From the NCBI GenBank assembly GCA_946811185.2, contig OX328097.1, forward strand, positions 60,231,063 to 60,295,062: DNA of 64,000 nt, given 5' to 3'. Below the pieces are notes generated by a model, which searched no databases, was not told where the DNA came from, and saw only the letters and a list, made by a program, of their open reading frames with translations. The translations under genes and the position numbers were made by a program. Shown piece after piece: positions 1 through 12,000 of the stretch. Numbering within the stretch: position 1 is the first letter of the stretch; each line of letters begins with the position of its first letter. Source of the DNA: Hippopus hippopus. Lineage: Eukaryota; Mollusca; Bivalvia; Cardiida; Cardiidae.

Positions 1-81
1 AAATGTTTTCAGTTTGGCTTAGTACAGAATTCTGGCATTTGGTAAAGAATTAAACATTACATCAAACATTATAGGACTCAC

Positions 82-3000
82 TCAGATTGGGTATCATTGT
101 TATAAGGAGATAAACTGTTGCAGCAACATTCAGAATGAATCCTAGGAAACCAGCTGATATTCCCTCTGATATTGGATATGATATTTCACAGTTGATTTCT
201 AGAAACAGGGGACCAGTCGATCCAATACACATTCCACCCAAAATGGCTGCCACATAAATCATAGCTGTGAGAAAAATGTACAAAAAAGATGATAGAATAT
301 CTATGTTTAATAAGGAATACTTAACCTTTATACTTAACCTTTCACTGATTCAATGTTTAATAACCTGATATTTTGTTTGTTTTCATAGTAAAGCACAATC
401 CTAGTATACAGAACTTGAGACCAGAGTGTTGCTGGTTTGAATCCCCAACTAGGCCCATTTCTTTCTGAGGTATGGTGATTGTCATTGCCACAGGATTCAT
501 TCCTCTCTCACCGCTGATCATTGTTTTGATGATGGTTCTATGGGAAAGCAGCTAGTTGCTTGCAAAGAATATTGTGCAAAGCCATGGTAAAAGAAACTTC
601 CAAAAAGCATGAAAAGGTGCACTGGCTGGTGCTATAAAACAAATAATGTTGAAAATGATGTTAACCTTTTAAACACACAATCCCAATTTTTACTGATCCT
701 AAGGAAGAAGGGTTTTGAAAACATTATTGAAAATGGAGAAAATGATGGTAACCAGCATTTTCTCCTTTTCCTACACCATTTTCTTTCCTATCGAGGGCAA
801 ATTTTGTCTTTTTGGCCACCTTTAATATGTCGTCTGCAAATATTTTCAATTTGGACTGGTCCAAAATTTTGTAGTTTGGTGAGGAGTTAAACAACATACA
901 AACAAACAAACCCTCCCCTTTATGGATGTATTTACAAATTGAATATTAAGCCATTAACCACAGACATCAAACCTACCAAAATTTACAAGTCATAGAAAGT
1001 GCATCTTGAAGGAAAGGAAAAAGGACAGTTTAATAGCAGAACAGAAAACATGAAGGGAAAAGGAACAATGGCTTGATTCAAGCAACTGCTCCATTGATAC
1101 TACTGTTTTCAGATGATGTCAACAGCAGGAGCAATAAAAGGTTGTACAGTATTTATAACTTTTACCACACAATCCTAACATGTAATGACACTGAGGGAGT
1201 AGCCTTTTAATAACATTACAGGAAAAGGATAAAATGCTGGTAACCAGCATTTTTTCCTTTTCCCTTAATGTCTTCTACCCTTTGAATGACAAATTGCATG
1301 TTTAATGTCTTATTTTTGTTGCCTGCAAATGCTTTCAAGTTGGACAAGTCTGCAATTTTGTTGTTTGGTAAAGGGTGAAAGTAAGTTAAATAGAGAAGAA
1401 ACCTTTCAACAAAAAGAACTTGCCGTTTTGCTGACTTATGAAATAGACAGGTATGCTGATTTACCTTTAGATTTGGGTAATACACCATTACACATGCAGG
1501 CAAACCAGACAAAGAAAATCAAAGCACATGTGTCCAAAATTAGTAACAACAGCTTTTGTCTATGTGTGTAAACATCTGAAATTCTTTGAAAAAAATTACT
1601 CTTTAGAATTCATGTTATGTTGGTTTTTCATCAACTTTAATTGACTTTGAGTAAGCTTTGGGTGACTGCATTGACTCTTACACACATAATGTGAAATACT
1701 GTTGAACGTGGCAATTAAAAAACCAAAAGAAACTAACAGACTGTTTTACTCCAGAGTTCTTGCCATAAAATTAGCATCTCATCAACACAGAAACAGCTGA
1801 AGTTTTTTTCAGCAGTAAGGTAAACATTTTACTTGATAACAAAAATTTAGACTTTCCCAAAGTCAAAGCATTTACAGACAAATACTGTTCAAACAAAGGA
1901 TTTGTCCGTAAAACATCAGACATGTAATTGGAATTAAAGTTACCAGCCTTTTTGCCTTTTTCCACAATGGTTTTAAAAGCTGTATTTTTAAGGGTTGTTA
2001 AAACTCAAGATTGTTTGACGACTTAATTCGAGTTAAGAATTTTGCAGTATCCATCTCGGCAGTATTTGGACTCTTTCATTTTTAGAGCAGTTTAACAAAC
2101 AAGAGGGCCATGATGGCCGCTCCACTGGCTTTTTAACCCTCTACCACACAAATTGAAATGTTAATGACCCTGAAAGAGAAGGCTTTCAAAAACGTGAGAA
2201 AAGCACATGTTGTCAGCCAATATTTTCTCCTTTTCCCACAATGTTTCCTAACCTATCAAAGACAGAAATAGTCATTTAAGCTACATTCAATTTGTCTTTT
2301 TGCAATGGCTTTAAACTCGGTGCAGTAAAAAAAAATTGTCATTTCTTAAAGAGTAAAATTAACGTATCATGCGCTTAATTGGCACTGACAGAGACATACA
2401 GCATAAAAAGTCTGTATGGTAATAAACTTACTTTGAAAACATAACCTCCACCCCACCCACCAAACAAAAATAGTCATATCTTTTTAAATGCAAAGATAAT
2501 GTCAGTGAAGACAAGCAGGTTTATTCATTAGCATGAAAGGTAAAGTTCTGAAAAAATTTGAGTGATAGAAACCTTACTTTAAATTAACATTCCATTCATG
2601 TGAGCATAACTATTAGCATCAAAATAAATCACTCTCCCTTAAAACAGAACATTTCCTCTCCAAAAACTTGAAAACCAACCTCCAATAATGTATAAGTGCA
2701 GTTTGATAATCAAGGGAGGTAAATAGTAACAAAAAATTCATCTTGTATAACAGGAGTTATTTCCCTTGATTACTATTTTAAATTACAGTCACTATATAAG
2801 CCCATGTTAAATTTGTGATCTACGGGCCAGAGCCAATTTTGACCCCATGGCTGTAATATGAAGGAATTTGATCGAGGTCCATTAGATAAAGCTACATGCC
2901 AAATTTGGTAGCCCTGGGCCTTATGGTTTCAGACAAGAATATTTTCAAAGATGTTCAATATTTTTCAGTTTTGTTGCCATGGCAACCAGAGTTTTTGAAG

Positions 3001-6000
3001 GAATCAAATTCTTTCAAGAAATCTAAAGAGGACCATGGCAGGATCATTTCTGTGAAGTTTCATCAAATTTGGATGGGTAGTTTCAGAGAAGAATAAGTTT
3101 GAAAAAAAAGTTAACGCATGCACGGACGGACGCACGACGGACACTGGGCCATGACATAAGCCTGCTGGCCTTTGGCCAGTGGAGCTAAAAACCTTGTTAA
3201 ATGATTTTTACAGTAAGAAAAGAATAGTGATGAATTGTTCTAAGTAACAATGTTTGCCAGAATGTTTTCAAAAAGCCATGATTTGAAGATGTGTCAGAAC
3301 ATGTCTATTTGAAACATTGATATGAGCAATACTCTGAGAAATGGAGGTTTAATGTATATCTGTGATGCATTATACACAGCAAGTCATTACATAATTTTGG
3401 ATCCATACAGTCTATTTTGTCTAACATCAGACTGAATTGTGGTAGAATGGTCCTTGGACATGCAGCCTGTGTGGACTGCTTAGGCTGTTATGAGTCGATT
3501 CTTTTTGCAGATACTTTTAACCCCTTTTCAAAGAGCATGGCTCATATATATATATATTCACTAGCCATTCTAAATTGCATTCCTATGCTAATTTAAGTTT
3601 AGAAAGATCACAATTTCTGATTGGCTGTATCACATATTTTAGCCGATCAGAGACTGTGTTACTTTTGAATTCAGAAAATACTCAAGAATTAGACATAAAA
3701 TTTAGACCAGATGATAAATACTGGCCCTGAATCACACATTGTGTTTATCTGCTTTCACATGCAATCCCACAAAAGCCCAATCAGATTGCAACTCTGTATA
3801 GGCCAGTTTTGACATGAGCTGAGTTCCTGTGAGATCAAAGAAATGGTTACCTGCCTACTATAAGAGCCGCAACAATTCCTGCTACACTACCATAAAAGCC
3901 AATCCAACCCACTTCCTCCTGCAGAAACGTTAGATCATGATCTTGTATCACAAGTTATGACAACTATGAGGCTGTCAAAAAACTTTTTCTTTTCTTTTCC
4001 AGAAAACAAAATTTGAGACTTGTTTCAATAAGAAGCCTATGCAAATACTAAATTGAATGTAATTCAAGTCACAGGAATTTTTTTCATGGGGATGTCTCTG
4101 GGCAAGACACTTCATGAGGAGCTATTTCCCCTATGGCCACATTTTCCCCAAAAGTGTTTGGCTGCAATATGAAACAAGTCATCGGTGGGCATAACTGGAT
4201 TAGTGCTGTAACTGTTGTGATATAACTGTCAAAAAGTATGGACCATGTTTCCACTAACTATAATAAGTTGTTTTTTTTTCAACATTATTTCAGGTATATT
4301 GTGGTGGCTGTTGCACCTATCCATGCTTTCCTGGAATTTCTTTTAACCAGTGCTTGCACACTATTCTTTCCAAGCTTTCATACATCCATCATTAAAAAAA
4401 ATAATGAGTGATGAGAGAGGAATGAATCCCGTTGCAATTACTATCACCAACCCTCAGAAAGAAATTTGCCAAGCTGGGGATTTGAGAAGGTGACCACGTG
4501 GCTTCAACTCCTGCATGTTGGCAATGACTAAAGCAAGATTAACTGATAAATATAATGGTTTTTCAAATGGCATTGCATTACAAATTTGATGAATTCTGCA
4601 AACATTAGATACCTGTGTAAAATGTAGATCTTCAATGATTGGGTACAAAACAGACCCCCATGTGCCATATGTACCCATGGGTATAGCATAGAGGCACCCA
4701 ATATACCACATGGCCGGAGTTCTGTTAATAATGAAGATAGCAGTCACCGTTACAATCAATGTTTATCTGTTTACTGCACAATGCCAACTTTTAGCGATCC
4801 TGAGAAAGAAGGCTTTTGAAAATATTGTGGGAAAAGGAGAAAATGCTGGTAACCAGCATTTTCTCCTTTTCCCACAATGTTTTCTACCCTATAAAAGACA
4901 AATTTGATATTTTGGGTAACATTTGTTGTCTGCAAATGCCTTAAATTTGGACAAGACTAGAATTTTGTCATCTGGGAAAGAAATATTAAGTGCTTAATTT
5001 GATAAGACACTCTTTACTTTGTATACCAATCATATAGCCCCTTTTTAACTAAAAATTCTTGTCTTAACAACCCTTAAGAAGAAAGCTTTTGAAAGGATTG
5101 TGGGAAAAGAAGAAAATTATGGTGACCAGCATTTTCCCTGTTTACTGCAATGTTTTCAAGCCATTTAGATAAATTCCAAAATTTTAGCCACATTTGAATT
5201 ATCTACAGAATTTCCATTGAATTTGGACAAGTTAAAAATTTTGTAGGTCTCTGAATGGCTCAGTGGAAACGTGTAGGACTCGTACCCTGGAGGTCTGGAG
5301 TTAGAGCCTCTATAGAAGCACTGTGCCTTTCATGGGTCTGTCCTATTGCAAGACTCTTAAGAGCCCTTGTCTAGTATCATTGAAACCAGGGACATACATG
5401 AATATGTTAGCTGTCGCAGTGATTGAGATAGTGTTGAAAGTGGCATAAACACCATTCAAAAAATAAATCTATATTTTGCAGTGATGATACGCAGATGAAA
5501 GAAAATTAGATTTTAGAAAATATTTCAAAGGTATAGATGATACAACAACATCAGTATCATAAAAAACTTGGATTGTTGTACACAGGCCGATGAATAACCC
5601 CATCTAGTTGCCTTGAAACTGGGTCAGGAAAAATGATCAAATGGCCATAACTTTATAGTGGACTGATCATGTAGAAAATTGTAGATGCAGAAGTTCCCAT
5701 GGTAAGAAGGCGTCCATCAACGGTTTAGTCAAACTGGTTATAAGACTTTAGGTGGGTTAGATGCCACAAAGTTGAGCTAGAAATGGACAGTCAGGTTAAC
5801 AATCTGATTCCAGCACTGATCCCATTTACCTCATGGGGATGAATGATAATGAGCTCTCTGCAACCGGTTTATTTTTTCAACTCTTTACCACACAATCCCG
5901 AGTTTTAACAACCCTAAGAAAGAAGCCTCTAGAAAATATGGTGGGAAAAGATAAAAAAGCTGTTAACCATCATTTTCTATTTTTCCCACAATGTTTTCTA

Positions 6001-9000
6001 CCCTTTCAAAGGGGAATTTCTAGTTTTGAGTAAACTATTTTGTTGTCTGCAAAAAGTTTCTATTCAGGCAAGTCTAAAACTTTGTCATTTCACAAAGGGT
6101 TAATCAAAAACAGATAGGAAATATCGACATTAATGCTTACTTTATTAGTTTTACAAGCCCTTGTTGAAAGCTGTACCTTGCTAAAGATGCAGTTTGGCTT
6201 GGAGCTGTTGTGGGTTTAGCTGGCAAATGTATCAGAGTGGTGACAAATAGGGTCATAGAAACTCCAAAAACTGAGAAAAAATAGTATGTAATGCATTTAC
6301 ACAATTTGGTTAAAGGTGTCCAACAGTCCGTATTCACCAATCATTCTTAAGAATATTCTCCGTCTTATTCTTCAGAATTTTCTTAAGTTGAAAGTAACAC
6401 AACTTCTGATTGGCTAAACCGAATGGTTTAGCCAATCAGAAGTCGTGTTGCTTTTAAATGTTGAAAATCTTGGAGAATAAGACAAAATATTCTTAAGAAT
6501 GGTTGATGAAAATGGACCCAGGACAAGTCATTCCAACTCTTTACCACACATCAAAATTTTAAACATTTCCATATTCAAATCTTTGGCAGGTGTCATATGA
6601 AGTGGCTCAAATGATGAGATTTGTATTTCAAATGGTGGCAAAAGGAGAAAATGCTGGTTATAAGACTTTTTAGTAATATTGTAGCACATTATTCTTCAAT
6701 GCATGGGGGAAAAAGAGAATTTACTTTTCTCATATTGCCAAGGTTTTTGACAAATATGTGTATGTTGGTATGTTGAATTTGAAATCATTGATTATCAAAA
6801 GGTGTATAAAAATGTTCTTGAAATTGTCTGCTCCTAATTTGTTTAACTCTTTACCACACAACAATAGTTTAGACTAGTCCAAATTGAGAGCATTTGCAGA
6901 TGACAAAACAAATGTGAAACAAAAATTTAAAATTCGAAGGGTAGAAGACATTGTGGGAAAAGGAGAAAATGCTGGTAACCAGCATTTTCTCCTTTTCTCA
7001 CCATATTTTCAAAAGTCTCTTCTTAAGGGTCATTGAAAGTAGGGATTGTGTGGTAAAGGGTTAACTTTTTACCAAACCACAAAATTTGAGACTTGTCCCA
7101 AGCAATTGCAGACAACAAATTAAATCGTTGTCTGCGCATGTCATATTCTTTGAAGATTCGACCTGTCTGCTATGACGTATCACCCATTCCCGTATACCTG
7201 GGAAAAGTAGTGCTTATACTGAAGCTATTAGCCTATTACCCAAGCATGTAGGGGCTGTTTAATAAATGGCCGATGCATAGGTTACATGCTAGCCGATCAT
7301 AGCTGAATGAATTGCACCAGGTAGCATTTTATTGAGTAAACCTGTATTTCATTTTGAAATTCAAAGTAATGGTTGTTGTTTTGAAAAGTAGTACGGTTCT
7401 GTACCCAGAATGCCCAAATTAGATAGATATGTATTTGTAGAATGCCATCTAGTGGGAGACTTCCTTTTGAAAATTGATAAATTACCGTGGGAAAAAGTAG
7501 AAAATGCTGGTCAACAGTTTTTTTCCCCCATTTTCCAATGTTTTCAAAAGGCATCTTTTCTAGGGTTGCTATATGTTGGGATTGTGTTGTAAAAGATTAA
7601 GGCAGAAATAAGTTACATATCCCTTACTGACATAATGAAGATTGGCCATTTCTTTCTTTATTGTGGGTAAATCTGCAAATAGAAAAAAGTAGATTAATAT
7701 TTTCTGAAAATTTTCTTTTAAATTAACTCTATACCACAAAATCCAAGTTTTAATGACCCTGAGGAAGGAGGCTTTTGAAAACATCGTAAGAAAAGGAGAA
7801 AATGCTGGTAAATCTGCAAATAGAAAAAAGTAGATTAATATCTTCTGAAAACTTTCTTTTAAATTCAATCTATACCACAAAATCCAAGTTTTAATGACCC
7901 TGAGGAAGGAGGGTTTTGAAAACATCGTAAGAAAAGGAGAAAATGCTGGTAAACAGCATTTTCTCCTTATACCACAATGTTTTCAACCCTTTCAACAAAA
8001 GTCTCATCATTTAAAACATGTTTAGTTTCTCCACTACAAATGCATTGAATATGGAGGAGTCTGAAATTTTGTCATGGGGTAAAGTGTAAAAAATTTCAAA
8101 ACTGGTTAAAAATGTAAAAAAAATGAAAAATTAAAGCAGCATGCAATTACATTGAAAATAAATTTGCTTACTGCTGTTTTTCCTATTGTGTGAACAAGCA
8201 ATGGTTGTTTGTTTTTTTTTTAATCTGGTTTTGAACAGTTTTTAATGTGCTTATGTGAATACTTTAAAATACCAGACATTTGGTTACCAGCATTTTCTCC
8301 ATTTCCCACAATGTTTACAAAAGCTGTTTTCCTCAGGAATTGTGTTCACAGGATTGTTTGGTAAAGAGTTAGGTTGCAAGCATTCATTTGTTGTTGATTT
8401 TCTGTGTTGGTTCCCCCCCCCCCCCAAAAAAAAAAAATCAAGTGGTCAGAGCACTGGATTTGTTACAGGAAAATCTATGGTCATTATCAGGAAGTGTCTT
8501 TTGCCAAGACACTTAAACTCTACCAAATGACAAAATTTTAGAATAGTCCAAATTGAAAGCATTTCCAGATTTTCAGACAACAAAATAAATATGACCCATA
8601 AATTCAAATTTGTTTTAGGAAAGGTAGAAAACATTGTAGGAAAAAGAGAAAATGCTGGTTTACAGCATTTTCTCCTTTTCCCACAATGTTTTCCAAAGCT
8701 TTATATCTCAGGGTTGTTTAAAGATGGAATCATTAAGTAAAGAGTTAGAGCCCCAGCCTATTGATGGTAAAACCAAAGAAAACAAGAAATGAGCTGTCTA
8801 CTTGCTATAACTGAAATATTGTTGAAAGCAGTGCAAAAATTTAACTTAAAAATACATTTATATCAGAGAGTTTATTCAAAAATATATAAATATGTGTTAT
8901 TAGGTTGCTCGCTCAACATTTTTTAAAAATATTTTTAATGACCCATTTAAACCGTCACCAAGCAATCCAATGTTTTTATAATTCTGATGAGGAAGGCATT

Positions 9001-12000
9001 TGAAAACACTGCAGGAAATAAAGAAAATGGTCGTTACTTTTTCTGTAACCTGATCATATTTGATTTGCCATCTGTTCAATGCATTCAGTTGGGAAAAGTC
9101 TAAAATTTGTTGTCTGGCAAGAAGTTAACATAGCATAAGACCACTTGACATACAAGAGTGGCTATCACCTTACCTGTCTCATTTAATAGTACCTTTGTTC
9201 CATTCCTGAAATAACAAGTCAGATATATCTGGTAGGACACAATGTAATGAGATGCCTTAGTGTTATACATGTATAGGTCATATCTATATATCGGGGAGGA
9301 CAAATAGCTGTAGATTTAGAGGACATCAGTCTTAGTGAACAAAGATTAACAGTTTCTATACAATTTCAACAAAATGAAAGTAAAAATGTACTTCAAATAC
9401 CTATATCTGCACTGTCTCCCTCAATATCCTTAAATTTTGTAATAATGGTGATAAATTAACAGTACAACAAGAGTCTGTACTTGCAGACAATTTGTAAGAA
9501 CATTCTTGGTTAAAATATTTCTAAATTTGAAAGTAACACTACCTCTGATTGGCTTAACCAAATGGTTTAACCAATCAGAAGTTATGTTACTTTCTAAATC
9601 TAGCATTAGACTTGGACTGAATTTAAGAATGGTTGGTGGTGAATACAGATCCAGGTCCTTTATCTTAACACCAAAATACCTAGAGCTAATCACCTACATT
9701 TAATTCCAAGAAAAAGCACTTGATTTTTTAAGAGCTTTTTCTTATATAACTGAATACTTCATGAGAGAACCACTATATTTTTCTTACTTACATTGCAGGC
9801 ATGGATACCATATATGGGCCTGAAAAAAAACATTTATAAGTTAGTTGATACACTCTACTTCTCAACAATAGTTATAGGATCACAATTCATACTCCCCTCC
9901 CAATTTTGCCCCTTTAACTCTTTTCAACACAATCCCGGCTTTTTTACAATGACCCCAAGAAAGAAAGGTTAAGGTAAACATTGTGGGAAAAGGAGAAAAT
10001 GCTGGTTATCACTATTTTCTTGTTTTCCCACAATGTTTTCTACCCTTTGAAAGACAAATATCATGTTTTGAGTAACATTTAGTCTGTCATCTGCAAACAC
10101 TTTTAAGCTTTCAATTTTGGTGTCTATGACTTTTTTGTTTGGCAATGGATTAGCCCTTTATATTGATGGTAATTGGCAATTTCTTCTTGTGCAACATGCT
10201 GCATATTAACATGTGTTTATCTCATATACATTATAAATTGTTACATGAATTTTTTGGGATTAATGTACTAAAAAAAATTAAATATGTCAGATGATAATAA
10301 ATGAAGATAATAATAACAATAAAACAAATTAAAAGGAATGTTGCTATTGCACAAATGGTAGCTAACTTGCAAGATACAGCTGTTTCTTTGATTGTTTCAC
10401 CTATTACAATTCAGACTTATTTCTTGTCTGCCTTATATTCAAGTTATCATGAATTTGCTGCGCAAAGAGAGAAAAAAAAACAACAGTGTACCAAAAAGGA
10501 ATGATGCTCCTGCACCAATGGCAGCAGACATACAGGACACAGCTGTTGCTGTGGTTCTTTCACTAACATGGAACCAGGTCTCTGATACTACTGGAGGAAG
10601 TGCCATGGTGATGCTGGTACCCATTCCATTGAAAACTTGTCCAATTGTAATAAGTCTGTAAACAGCAAACCTGTAAACTTCATGAAGGGTTAATATGGTG
10701 CATTGCTCACTTGAAATTAGGTGTTAGTATCAAAGTTAGATCTAACATTGTTTGCACTGAAAAATGATCATGCTAATGTTACTGACACAGAGAAAGTTTT
10801 TTTTCAGGACTATTTTTACTTTGGTCATTAGAATCATATCAGTGCTTTATAGCCACTGACCTCTGAGAATTTATGTTCAATCTCGAAAAAAGTCAAGAAA
10901 GAAAGAGATTGTAGATATTAACAGGTGCATGACACATTGTAAGTCGCTACAATAATAGCCACCATAATACAAAACTACGTTTCTTGGAATCAAAGGGATC
11001 TTATGTACAAACACATATTCCTTTCTCATATTCTGAGACAGTGGTACATTTGGAAATTGTAAGAACAATAGCATGAAAATGATTGATGTCACGGTGGAAG
11101 CCCGTTCAGTGAGATGGTTATTAGTTTGAAAGATTTAGGTGCTAGTACATATGCAGTATTATATGAGCCATGCTCTGACAAAAGGGCATTTCTGTGATGC
11201 GCATTATACCAAGCAAGTCACTACATAGCCTACCTGTAACTGTGGATCCATAAAATCCATTTAGTCTAACATTCAGCTGAATCCCAAGGTAGAATGGTCC
11301 TTGGACATGCAGAAAATTTAAAAATAGCAAAATGCTTCGACCTTTGTCAGCCTGCGCAGACTGACATGACTGGAGACTTTTTGCAGATACATTTAGCCCA
11401 CTTTTCATAGAGCATGGCTCATGTTGATTTTTGGATTTTAATATGCTTGTAGGTTTCCACATACGTGTATGACTGACATGGTAAAATACAAGTACATGTA
11501 GTTTATAAGTTATTTATGTACCTACATGGTTGCTGCTGGCTGTATCTGTGTTATAATTCTACTGGTGGCTGATACAGTGAGGCAGAGAGTACAACATGAC
11601 ATGGCCCATCTCAGTCCAGAAATAAAGAAAAAATTGTTAACAGATGACTGTTCAAATATGACTCCACAATCCTGTCATAGATGACTGTTCAAATATGACT
11701 CCACAATCCTGTCACAGATGACTGTTCAAATATGACTCCACAATCCTGTCATAGAGTACTTCTTCACTCTTTGCCAAACAATCCAGAGTTTTGACAACTT
11801 TGAGGAAGAAGTCTTAAGAAAAACACTATGGAAAATGTTGGTAACCAGCATTTCTTCCTTTTCCAACAATGTTTTCTACCCATTTGCAGAACTTATGATT
11901 ATAAGTACCGAATGAATTTGTTGGCTGGAGATGTTTTGAATTTGGAAGATTTTAAATTTTTTGTTTGGGAAAGGATTCCAACATAATTTGAAGGAGAGCT

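Noticed and set aside
609..890. Many open frames of 60-130 codons with [26 protein letters not shown] translations
   Set aside because: They are the palindromic MITE read through; the same words recur in dozens of copies on both strands without splice or start context.
2440..2510. Candidate missing TM9 exon of SLC49A4-like with a good GTAAGT donor
   Set aside because: Translation does not resemble the family and no convincing acceptor was seen.
9394..9430. Candidate SLC49A4-like exon (DIEGDSADI)
   Set aside because: It does not fit the phase between the exons at 9819-9792 and 9205-9174, which join directly and match NGT of the family.
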